Shown one piece after another: positions 31,040 to 37,593 of a stretch of DNA of 37,593 nucleotides; within the stretch, counting starts at the first letter, position 1, and the number at the start of each line of letters is the position of its first letter. The position numbers and the translations under genes are program-made. Under the pieces are notes generated by a model that was given only the letters and a program-made list of their open reading frames with translations, was not told the DNA's origin and did no database searches. Source of the stretch: CAZVCJ01 sp964625745 (lineage in GTDB: Bacteria > Chloroflexota > Anaerolineae > VGOG01); assembly GCA_964625745.1 (NCBI GenBank), contig CAZVCJ010000016.1, positions 1 to 37,593 on the forward strand. Reading direction: 5' to 3'.

Positions 31040-31279
31040 TCAACCCCCGCCACAGGTTGCGCAACTGGTGGCGCTACAACTGGCACAACCACTGGCGCCG
31101 CCAAGGGGTCGGCTCTCGCCTCCGTCTCCTTTGCCGATAGCCGCGAATGCGGAGATGGCGCGGGAGGTGTTCATTCCCTCGCAGCGCACACAGGCGATAG
31201 GGCTGTCAGCCTGGCTTATCCTCCGCAGGGCTTCAAACTTGATATCACAGTCGGCGCAATAGTATTCGTAAAGGGGCAT
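31040..31279 (-). CDS. FmdB-type zinc ribbon protein
   Basis: 79 residues. PLYEYYCADCDIKFEALRRI and IACVRCEG give the two CxxC knuckles of the FmdB regulatory-protein family. The C-terminus CASCSATSCATCGGG is a second cysteine cluster. Function unknown; proposed as a small metal-binding regulator. AGAAGG lies 9 bases before the ATG. It stands alone on the minus strand between DUF881 genes and tldD. Confidence 0.88.
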   Translation of the reverse strand: MPLYEYYCADCDIKFEALRRISQADSPIACVRCEGMNTSRAISAFAAIGKGDGGESRPLGGASGCASCSATSCATCGGG

Positions 31280-31461
31280 AGCTATTCACCTTCTCAGGAT
31301 TGCTCTCCAGGATATTTTACTACTGTTTCAGAATTTGGTCAAGGCAACAACGGACTACAGGATTGGAACTGACTGGCAGGATTGACGGATCAAGCGACGT
31401 GGGCCGAGGAGAAATCCGCAAATCCTGCCCCTCAGTGTTACTAGAAAAGGAGGAGGATTAC

Positions 31462-32904
31462 ATGCGAGAACTCACTGATCGGGCTTTGAACGTGGCCGAG
31501 GTCAAAGGCGCCACTTACGCCGACGTCCGGATCGTGCGCCGGGAGAACCAAGGCCTCGTGGTCAAGAACGGGAAGGTGGAGGGCCTATCCCAGGACGAGA
31601 ACCAGGGCTTTGGTGTGCGGGTCATTCTCAACGGAGCCTGGGGCTTTGCCTCCAGCTCTCTTCTTTCACTGGAAGAGGTTGAGCGGGTCACTGCCCTCGC
31701 TGTTGAGATAGCCCAAGCCAGCGCCCTGGTCAAAACCCAGGAGGTAGACATTGGCCCACCTATCGTCTACTCGGACACCTACCGCACGCCAGTGGAGATT
31801 GACCCCTTCCAGGTGACGGTGGAAAAGAAAATCGAGCTGCTCATGGCTGCCGATGCTGAGATGAGGCTGACCAAGGGGGTGGCGGTGGCTCAGTCCAACG
31901 TCCAGTTCGTGCGCGAGCGCAAGGTTTTCGCCAGTTCCGAAGGCTCTTTCATCGAGCAGGAGATCATCGAGAGCGGAGGCGGCCTGGAGGCCACGGCCGT
32001 CGGCGAGGGCGATGTCCAGAAGAGGAGCTATCCCAACTCCTTCGGCCGCCACCAGGGTACGGCTGGCTATGAGCTCATTGAGGAGATGGACCTCGTGGGC
32101 AACGCTGGGCGAGTGGGTGAGGAAGCGGCGGCGCTGCTCACGGCTCCCCAGTGTCCGAGCCTGGCTACCACTATCATCCTGGGAGCTACCCAGTTGGCCC
32201 TGCAGGTGCACGAGTCCTGTGGCCATCCCATCGAGCTTGACCGGGTGTTCGGCACCGAGGCCAGCTACGCTGGCACCAGCTTCCTGACCACGGAGAAGCT
32301 GGGGACGTTCCGCTACGGCTCGGACATCGTCAACATCACCGCCGACGCTACCATCCCCGGCGGCCTGGGCACCTTTGGTTACGACGATGAGGGGGTGCCG
32401 GCCCGGCGAGTGCCCATCGTGCAAGGCGGCATGTTCGTCGGCTACCTCACCTCGCGGGAGACGGCGGCCATGATTGGTCAAGAGAGCAATGGCTGCATGC
32501 GGGCCGATGGCTGGAATCGCATCCCCATCATCCGCATGACCAACATCAACCTGGAGCCGGGGGAGTGGGACTTCGACGATCTCATCGCCGACACCGATGA
32601 TGGCATCTACATGGAGATGAACAAGAGTTGGAGCATTGACGACAAGCGCCTCAACTTCCAGTTTGGCACCGAGATAGCCTACCAGATCAAGAACGGCAGG
32701 CTGGGGCAACTGTACAAGAACGCCACCTACACCGGCATCACCCCGCAGTTCTGGGCAGGCTGCGATGCCATCTGCAGCCAGAAGCACTGGAACGTGTGGG
32801 GCACGCCCAACTGCGGCAAGGGCCAGCCCTCGCAGACCGCCCACGTGGGCCACGGCACGGCTCCCGCCCGCTTCCGCAATGTGCGGGTGGGGGTGATGAA
32901 GTAG
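31462..32904 (+). CDS. tldD: Metalloprotease TldD
   Basis: 480 residues. HESCGHPIELDRVFG near residue 250 is the HExxxH zinc motif of TldD. SYAGTSFLTTEKLG, GTFGYDDEGVPARR and the C-terminal CGKGQPSQTAHVGHGTAP are also typical. TldD with TldE forms a heterodimer that threads and cuts unfolded peptides, including modified precursor peptides. AGGAGGA 4-5 bases before the ATG at 31462 marks the start; an upstream in-frame extension to 31300 lacks support. The partner gene tldE lies 950 bases downstream behind two small genes. Confidence 0.94.
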   Translation: MRELTDRALNVAEVKGATYADVRIVRRENQGLVVKNGKVEGLSQDENQGFGVRVILNGAWGFASSSLLSLEEVERVTALAVEIAQASALVKTQEVDIGPPIVYSDTYRTPVEIDPFQVTVEKKIELLMAADAEMRLTKGVAVAQSNVQFVRERKVFASSEGSFIEQEIIESGGGLEATAVGEGDVQKRSYPNSFGRHQGTAGYELIEEMDLVGNAGRVGEEAAALLTAPQCPSLATTIILGATQLALQVHESCGHPIELDRVFGTEASYAGTSFLTTEKLGTFRYGSDIVNITADATIPGGLGTFGYDDEGVPARRVPIVQGGMFVGYLTSRETAAMIGQESNGCMRADGWNRIPIIRMTNINLEPGEWDFDDLIADTDDGIYMEMNKSWSIDDKRLNFQFGTEIAYQIKNGRLGQLYKNATYTGITPQFWAGCDAICSQKHWNVWGTPNCGKGQPSQTAHVGHGTAPARFRNVRVGVMK

Positions 32905-32921
32905 TCCAAAAGGAGGTTGCC

Positions 32922-33473
32922 ATGCCGACTCTGGCTGTTTCACGGGATGTACTTGATCTCATTGAGTACGTCGAAGGAGATACAATAAAGGATAAACTAA
33001 TCGGCTTAGTCACTGCCGACCTGGCTAGACGGCTCCGGGAGTGTAAGCGTGACATAGACGACTTCGAACTGAAGTACAGAATGACCTTCGCGGAGTTCGC
33101 CGAAGCTTGGGAAGGTGACGAAATCCCTAACAAGTGGTCACACCAAGTGGAAAGAGATTACATGATCTGGGAGGGATTGGAAGCCGAAAAGAGGAAGTGG
33201 CTCGCCGAATCGAAGGGGGGACGTAAAATGGATAGAATCTACCAAATCAACCGCGAGGAATTCGGTTCCAAAGGGGATAGAATCTATGAAAAGATCAAAC
33301 CTTTGTTGGAGCCGGAACACGAAGGGGGAATCGTGGCCATTGAGGTGGAAAGCGGCGACTATTTCCTTGGCGAGACGGTGATCAAAGCCGGACAGAAAGC
33401 AAAAGAGAAGTATCCTGACAAGGTATTCTATTTCGTCCGTATAGGCTATCCCGCCGTGCACGTTTTTCGATAG
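32922..33473 (+). CDS. Two-part small protein with DUF5678-like C-terminus
   Basis: 183 residues with two parts. Residues 1-100 (VSRDVLDLIEYVEGDTIKDK, RLRECKRDIDDFELKYRMTF) are a helical unit I cannot assign; it looks like those found in small antitoxin-like proteins. Residues 103-183 (GGIVAIEVESGDYFLGETV, KAGQKAKEKYPDKVFYFVRI) resemble the DUF5678-like protein at 14255-14518. An internal ATG at 33229 follows a G-rich run, so the second part might also be made alone. AGGAGG 6 bases before the ATG at 32922 sets the start. It sits between tldD and an aspartic protease gene 9 bases downstream. Confidence 0.7.
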   Translation: MPTLAVSRDVLDLIEYVEGDTIKDKLIGLVTADLARRLRECKRDIDDFELKYRMTFAEFAEAWEGDEIPNKWSHQVERDYMIWEGLEAEKRKWLAESKGGRKMDRIYQINREEFGSKGDRIYEKIKPLLEPEHEGGIVAIEVESGDYFLGETVIKAGQKAKEKYPDKVFYFVRIGYPAVHVFR

Positions 33474-33482
33474 GGGAAAACC

Positions 33483-33866
33483 ATGCAAGGATACGTAGAT
33501 AGAAGCAGGTTGTGCCGGGCAGAGATTACGGTCATAGGTGGCCGGCAGACCATCGTCGTTGACGCCGTTGTAGATTCGGGCTTCAATGGCGACCTTTGCC
33601 TGCCCGCTCAAGCGGCTATCCAATTGGGCCTGGAGTTGTTTGGAATGCAGCGCATCGAATTGGCAGACGGGACGAAAAAGAGAGAGCTATTCTTCACTGG
33701 TGAAGTCGTTTTTGATGGCGAGCCAAGAGGGGTTGAGATATTCCTGACCGATAGTGAGGACGCCTTGATCGGCGCTGGGTTACTCCTGGATCACATCCTG
33801 ACTGTCGACTATGTAGACCAGACCGTGGAGATCACACGAAAGGAGCAACATCGACATGCTAGGTAG
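33483..33866 (+). CDS. Retropepsin-like (clan AA) aspartic protease
   Basis: 127 residues. VVDAVVDSGFNGDLCLP contains the DSG active site and EDALIGAGLLLDH the second conserved block. Expected to act as a cytosolic homodimer; the target is unknown. AGGGG lies before the ATG. It starts 9 bases after the DUF5678-like gene and its last 11 bases overlap the start of tldE, so the four genes look like one operon. Confidence 0.75.
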   Translation: MQGYVDRSRLCRAEITVIGGRQTIVVDAVVDSGFNGDLCLPAQAAIQLGLELFGMQRIELADGTKKRELFFTGEVVFDGEPRGVEIFLTDSEDALIGAGLLLDHILTVDYVDQTVEITRKEQHRHAR

Positions 33867-35193
33867 AAAGAAGATGCGCGAGATCGCTGAGCGAGTCCTA
33901 TCCCTGTCCGCCGCTGACCAGACGGAAGTGATTATCATGAGCGAGGACAGCGGGCTGACGCGCTTTGCAAGTTCCTACATTCACCAGAATGTGGCCGAGC
34001 AAAATGCGGAGCTCAGAGTGCGGACCGTGGTGGGCAAGAAGATCGGGGTGGCTTCCATCAACGACCTGAGCCCGCAGGCTCTGGAAAGGGTGGTGGAGAG
34101 AGCTGTGACGATAGCCAGGCTCCAGCCTGAGAACCCCGACTTCATATCGCTGCCCAGCCCGGCGCCCATTGCAGAGATTGAGGCCTTCGACGAGGCCACG
34201 GCCGCTTTCAGCCCTGAGGCTCGGGCCAGGGCCGTGGGTGTGATCTGCCGACTGGCTGTAGACAATGGGCTGGTCGCTTCGGGGGCCTTCACCACTGGCG
34301 CCGGCGAGTTGGCGGTGGCCAATTCGCTGGGCGTCTTCGCTTACCATGCCACCACCTCGGCCGATAGCAGCACCGTTATCATGAGTGACGATAGCTCAGG
34401 TTACGCTGAGGCCACAGCCTGGAAAGTGGGGGACATCAATACCGAGGCCATCGGCCGCGATGCGGTGGAGAAGGCTCTCCAGAGTCGCAATCCCAGAGAT
34501 CTGCCCCCAGGCCGCTATCCGGTCATCCTGGAAGAATACGCCGTGGCTGACTTTATGAGCATGTTGTCCTACCTGGGCTTCGGCGCTTTGTCCGTGCAGG
34601 AGGGGCGCAGCTTCATGATAGACAATTTCGGGAAAAAGATCGTGAGCGATGCCATCTCCATTTGGGATGACGGCCTCGATCCCACGGGCCTGCCCATGCC
34701 CTTCGACTTCGAGGGCGTGCCCAGGCAGCGAGTTGATCTGATAAAAGAAGGCGTGGCCGAGGCTGTGGTGTACGACTCCTACACCGCTGGCAAAGAGGGG
34801 AAGGCTTCCACCGGGCACGGACTGCCTTCTCCCAACATCTTCGGCCCCATTCCCGCCCATACTTTCATGGCGCCTGGTGAGTCGAGCAAAGAGGAGATGT
34901 TGGCCTCAATGGAGCGGGGTCTCTGGGTGACTCGCTTCCACTACACTCGCCCCGTTCATCCCAAACTGGTCATTATCACCGGCATGACCCGCGACGGCAC
35001 TTTTCTCGTCGAGAAGGGCGAAATCGCTTACCCCATCAAAAACCTCCGCTTTACCCAGAGCTACCTGGAGGCGCTGGCTAACGTGGAGGCGGTGAGCCGT
35101 GAGACCAGGCTGCAACAGAACTGGTTCGGCGGCACCCGCACCCCAGCCCTGAAGCTGGCCGAATTCGAGTTCACCGGGGCGACAGAGTTCTAA
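33856..35193 (+). CDS. tldE: TldE/PmbA-type protease subunit
   Basis: 445 residues. The N-terminal domain (FASSYIHQNVAEQNAELRVR, GKKIGVASINDL) and C-terminal domain (AVADFMSMLSYLGFGALSV, FDFEGVPRQRVDLI, FHYTRPVHPKLVIITGMTRD) match TldE/PmbA. It lacks a HExxxH motif, as expected for the non-catalytic partner of TldD. AAGGAG lies about 10 bases before the ATG. The gene begins inside the end of the aspartic protease gene. Confidence 0.93.
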   Translation: MLGRKKMREIAERVLSLSAADQTEVIIMSEDSGLTRFASSYIHQNVAEQNAELRVRTVVGKKIGVASINDLSPQALERVVERAVTIARLQPENPDFISLPSPAPIAEIEAFDEATAAFSPEARARAVGVICRLAVDNGLVASGAFTTGAGELAVANSLGVFAYHATTSADSSTVIMSDDSSGYAEATAWKVGDINTEAIGRDAVEKALQSRNPRDLPPGRYPVILEEYAVADFMSMLSYLGFGALSVQEGRSFMIDNFGKKIVSDAISIWDDGLDPTGLPMPFDFEGVPRQRVDLIKEGVAEAVVYDSYTAGKEGKASTGHGLPSPNIFGPIPAHTFMAPGESSKEEMLASMERGLWVTRFHYTRPVHPKLVIITGMTRDGTFLVEKGEIAYPIKNLRFTQSYLEALANVEAVSRETRLQQNWFGGTRTPALKLAEFEFTGATEF

Positions 35194-35195
35194 AC

Positions 35196-35278
35196 TGGTC
35201 AGATGGTCCTTGGTCAGATGGTCGGGTGGTCGAGAGACTGAGAGACCAAGGACCATCTGACCAACCGACCATCAGACC
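35196..35278. repeat. Nested inverted repeat built from GGTCAGATGGTC units
   Basis: A 20-base arm at 35196-35215 is perfectly inverted at 35244-35263, with a further imperfect pair (GGTCAGATGGTCGG and CCGACCATCAGACC). It may end tldE transcription. Related units recur at 36237-36275. Confidence 0.8.
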
Positions 35279-35294
35279 ATTAGGGACGATCAGA

Positions 35295-36233
35295 ATGCGA
35301 TGCCTCATCACTGGCGGGGCTGGTTTCATCGGCGCTGCCCTGGCAAATCGTTTGATTGGGAAAGGTCATCACGTGCGGGTCCTGGACGACCTCAGCGCCG
35401 GCGATCCCTCACGCCTTGATTCCCAGGTGCTCTTCACCCGTGGCAACGTAAAGGATGTCCCCAAGCTCTGGACGCTGCTGCAGCACGTAGACTGTGTCTA
35501 TCACCTGGCGGCGCGGGTGTCCGTCCCGGAGTCCATTCTGTATCCCCGCGACTACAACGACGTCAACGTGGGTGGCACGGTAGCCATCATGGAGGCCGTG
35601 CGGGACGCGGGGGTGAAGAGGGTAGTCCTGGCCTCCTCAGGAGCTATCTACGGCACACAACGTAAGCAGTCCGTCAGTGAAAAAACCATTCCCAACCCTG
35701 ACTCGCCCTACGCTGTGAGCAAGTTAGCATCGGAGCACTACGTATTCACCATCGGTGCCCTCTACGACATAGAGACCGTCGCCCTCAGGATATTCAACGC
35801 TTATGGGCCAGGGCAATTCGTGCCCGCTTCCCACGCTCCGGTCATTCCCCAGTTCCTCAAACAAGCCCTGGGTGGTGGCTCGCTAGTCATCTTTGGCGAT
35901 GGCAACCAGACCAGGGACTTCGTGTACATTGACGACGTGGTGGAAGCCCTGCTCGCAGCGGCCACGGCCTCCGACGTGGACCGTCGCATCATCAACGTGG
36001 GGAGCGGCCAGGAGGTAAGCATCAACCAGTTGGTGGAGAAAGTAGCTCAGGCCATCGGCCGCGAAGTCAACCTCCTGTACAGCCAGGCCGATAACGGCGG
36101 CGTCTCCCGGTTAGTGGCCGACATCGGCCTGGCCCGACGGATGCTGGGTTACAGTCCCAAAGTTGATCTAGATGAAGGCCTGAAACGGATGCTGACCTCA
36201 GATCCCCAATTTCGAGTGGCAGTTGACCAATGA
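35295..36233 (+). CDS. NAD-dependent nucleotide-sugar epimerase/dehydratase
   Basis: 312 residues of extended short-chain dehydrogenase fold. LITGGAGFIGAALANRL is the NAD-binding glycine motif; VDCVYHLAARVSV, SSGAIYGT (catalytic Ser/Thr region), YAVSK (Tyr-x3-Lys), NAYGPGQ and GDGNQTRDFVYIDDVV follow. It is close to UDP-glucose 4-epimerase-like enzymes; the exact sugar cannot be deduced. ATG at 35295 opens directly with the glycine motif; an in-frame start at 35226 lies in a repeat and is rejected. Its stop overlaps the next gene by 4 bases (ATGA). Confidence 0.92.
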   Translation: MRCLITGGAGFIGAALANRLIGKGHHVRVLDDLSAGDPSRLDSQVLFTRGNVKDVPKLWTLLQHVDCVYHLAARVSVPESILYPRDYNDVNVGGTVAIMEAVRDAGVKRVVLASSGAIYGTQRKQSVSEKTIPNPDSPYAVSKLASEHYVFTIGALYDIETVALRIFNAYGPGQFVPASHAPVIPQFLKQALGGGSLVIFGDGNQTRDFVYIDDVVEALLAAATASDVDRRIINVGSGQEVSINQLVEKVAQAIGREVNLLYSQADNGGVSRLVADIGLARRMLGYSPKVDLDEGLKRMLTSDPQFRVAVDQ

Positions 36234-37593
36234 CCAAGGACCACCTGACCACCCGACCACCCGACCACCTGACCAACCTGGGCGTTTTCTTGCTCTCCAT
36301 GGCTGGCTTGTGTCTGGAGATCACCCTCACGCGGATTTTCTCCCTGGCCCAGTGGTATCACTTCGCTTTCATGGCCGTCAGTATTGCCCTCCTGGGCTTC
36401 GGAGCCAGTGGCTCCTTCCTCTCCCTGTTCCCTAACCTGGCCAAAAGAAATCTAAACAAGCTCCTAGCTGGCCTCTCAGCACTTTTGACTCTTGGCATCG
36501 TAGCCAGCTATCTGAACATCAACTACGTCCCCTTCGATTCCTATCGCATCGCCTGGGAGCGAGAGCAGATCCTCTATCTGGCGATCTACTATCTGCTCCT
36601 GGCGCTGCCTTTCTTCTTCAGCGGCCTGGCCATAGGCATCCTGCTGGCGGCGCGGCCTGGGCTGGCAGGCAAGATCTATTCCTTCAACCTGGCCGGTTCG
36701 GCTCTGGGCTGTCTGGCGGCGGTGGCGGCCCTGCCTCTCCTGGGTGGGGCAGGCACGGTGATGCTCAGCGCATTGCTGGGGGCGCTGGCGGCGATGGCAT
36801 TTGCTTTAGAAGGCTCACCCTCCCCTAGCCCCTCCCTGGGAGGGAGGGAAACTCAGGCTCCTCCCCCTGACAGGGGGAGACTGGGAGAGGGTGGATTCTG
36901 CCAGCTTCTAGCCTCCAGTATAGTCGCCATAGCCCTGCTCTTCCTCACCATCCGCCCCCCATCTTTTTTGGAGGTTCGCCTCTCCCCCTACAAAGGCCTC
37001 AGCCAGGCTTTGCTCTATCCTGAGGCTGAGGTCGTTTTCAGTCGCTGGAACGCCTTCTCCCGGGTTGACGTGATCGAGAGCCGGGGAGTGAAGTCGGCGC
37101 CGGGCCTGAGCCTGGCCTATCCCGACCCTCTGCCGCTTCAAAAGGGCCTCTTCACCGACGGTGATAACCTCTCTCCCGTAACCAGACCCGAAAACCTGGG
37201 CTTCATTGACTACCTGCCCGTTGCCTTGCCCTACCGCCTCCGCCCTCAGGCGAAAGCCCTGATCATCGAGCCTAAAGGCGGCCTCGATGTCCTGGCGGCT
37301 TTACACCAGGGAGCCTCGTCGGTGGTGGCCGTGGAGAGCAATCCACTGGTGATCGAAGTCGCCAGAGACGCCTTCCAAGATCCATATCAGGACCAGAGGG
37401 TGACGGTGGTGGTGGAGAATGGGCGCAGCTACGTAAGGCGCGTGGGTGAGGGGTTCGACGTCGTTCAGGTATCCCTGGCCGACACCTACCGTCCCGTGAC
37501 CTCCGGGGCCTACAGTCTATCGGAGAACTATCTCTACACGGTAGAGGCATTTGCGGACTACCTGGCCCACCTGAGCGAGGGCGGCCTGCTGGT
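36230..37593 (+). CDS. Membrane protein with spermidine synthase-like domain (3' partial)
   Basis: An open frame of 454 codons that runs off the window. After an N-terminal stretch encoded by GACCACC repeats (HLTTRPPDHLTN) come several membrane helices to about residue 240 (FHAF-type LAQWYHFAFMAVSIALLGFG, then LAIYYLLLALPFFFSGLAIG). Residues from about 340 on form a methyltransferase-like spermidine synthase domain: ALIIEPKGGLDVLAAL, VVAVESNPLVIEVARDAF and VVQVSLADTY. The family of membrane-bound SpeE-like proteins is common in environmental bacteria and its substrate is unknown. The start overlaps the epimerase stop (ATGA). Residues of about 196-221 come from an in-frame palindromic repeat. 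Confidence 0.8.
   Translation, partial: MTKDHLTTRPPDHLTNLGVFLLSMAGLCLEITLTRIFSLAQWYHFAFMAVSIALLGFGASGSFLSLFPNLAKRNLNKLLAGLSALLTLGIVASYLNINYVPFDSYRIAWEREQILYLAIYYLLLALPFFFSGLAIGILLAARPGLAGKIYSFNLAGSALGCLAAVAALPLLGGAGTVMLSALLGALAAMAFALEGSPSPSPSLGGRETQAPPPDRGRLGEGGFCQLLASSIVAIALLFLTIRPPSFLEVRLSPYKGLSQALLYPEAEVVFSRWNAFSRVDVIESRGVKSAPGLSLAYPDPLPLQKGLFTDGDNLSPVTRPENLGFIDYLPVALPYRLRPQAKALIIEPKGGLDVLAALHQGASSVVAVESNPLVIEVARDAFQDPYQDQRVTVVVENGRSYVRRVGEGFDVVQVSLADTYRPVTSGAYSLSENYLYTVEAFADYLAHLSEGGLL
36237..36275 (+). repeat. Tandem GACCACC 8-bp repeat at the start of a gene
   Basis: Four units of GACCACC followed by T or C, then GACCAACC. They are the reverse complement of units at 35196-35278, so the epimerase gene is framed by inverted copies. 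Confidence 0.75.
36816..36893. repeat. GC-rich palindrome inserted in the SpeE-like gene
   Basis: CACCCTC at one end and GAGGGTG at the other, with CCCCTCCCTGGGAGGGAGGG and CTCCCCCTG/CAGGGGGAG hairpins inside. No stop codon arises in the gene's frame. Related to the palindrome at 6590-6625. Confidence 0.8.

Noticed and set aside
31666..32943. 425-residue open frame antisense to tldD
   Set aside because: It mirrors tldD codons; composition is His/Val/Leu-rich without any recognisable motif.
36067..36361. Minus-strand frames over the epimerase end
   Set aside because: They arise from the GACC/GGTC repeats and overlap two well-supported genes.

Overview
The window looks like chromosomal DNA of an uncultured, probably anaerobic member of the Chloroflexota (Anaerolineae-like). 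This is an inference. It rests on proline/threonine (PTPT) linkers in a giant secreted protein, TPR and beta-propeller membrane-anchored proteins, a GroEL ending in PPMPQY instead of a GGM tail, near-consensus sigma-70 promoters, and many dispersed palindromic repeats including the family that translates as QACPERSRRAQ. No rRNA or plasmid/phage hallmark genes are present. A tRNA-Sec implies selenocysteine use.

Layout. 1-3.2 kb: end of an unknown gene with a terminator, then a minus-strand block of an M20 peptidase, a C45 acyltransferase-type hydrolase and a COG1579 zinc-ribbon coiled-coil protein. Just upstream of the last lies a short RNA with a perfect promoter and terminator. 3.4-8.8 kb: plus-strand surE, ilvE, a PH-domain membrane protein and a PcrA/UvrD helicase. 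9-15 kb: accessory region with retropepsin-like proteases (two intact, one C-terminal fragment), a 1,332-residue secreted M23/dockerin protein, a DUF5678-like gene, an orphan CopG antitoxin and a repeated leader hairpin. 15.1-20.6 kb: tRNA-Met/Gly/Pro operon, a TPR/beta-propeller protein, an M28-type peptidase, a TPR protein and tRNA-Sec. 20.6-25 kb: greA with a terminating leader, lysS, then groES-groEL under a perfect CIRCE operator. 25-26 kb: a GxxExxY (PD-(D/E)XK-like) gene between two 71-bp palindromes. 26-28.3 kb: minus-strand lepB-rpiB-deoC, in which RpiB and DeoC carry N-terminal extensions like bacterial microcompartment targeting peptides. 28.4-31.3 kb: lipoprotein, minimal nucleotidyltransferase, two DUF881 proteins and an FmdB-type zinc ribbon. 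31.4-35.2 kb: tldD and tldE separated by a second DUF5678-like/aspartic-protease pair. 35.3 kb to the end: NAD-dependent epimerase and a membrane-anchored spermidine-synthase-like protein cut by the window edge.

The main points of interest are a small-gene module (DUF5678-like plus clan AA aspartic protease) present twice; covarying palindromes around the GxxExxY gene; DeoC/RpiB as candidate sugar-phosphate microcompartment cargo without shell genes; a three-copy leader hairpin; a GraL-like greA leader; and an unclassified short RNA.
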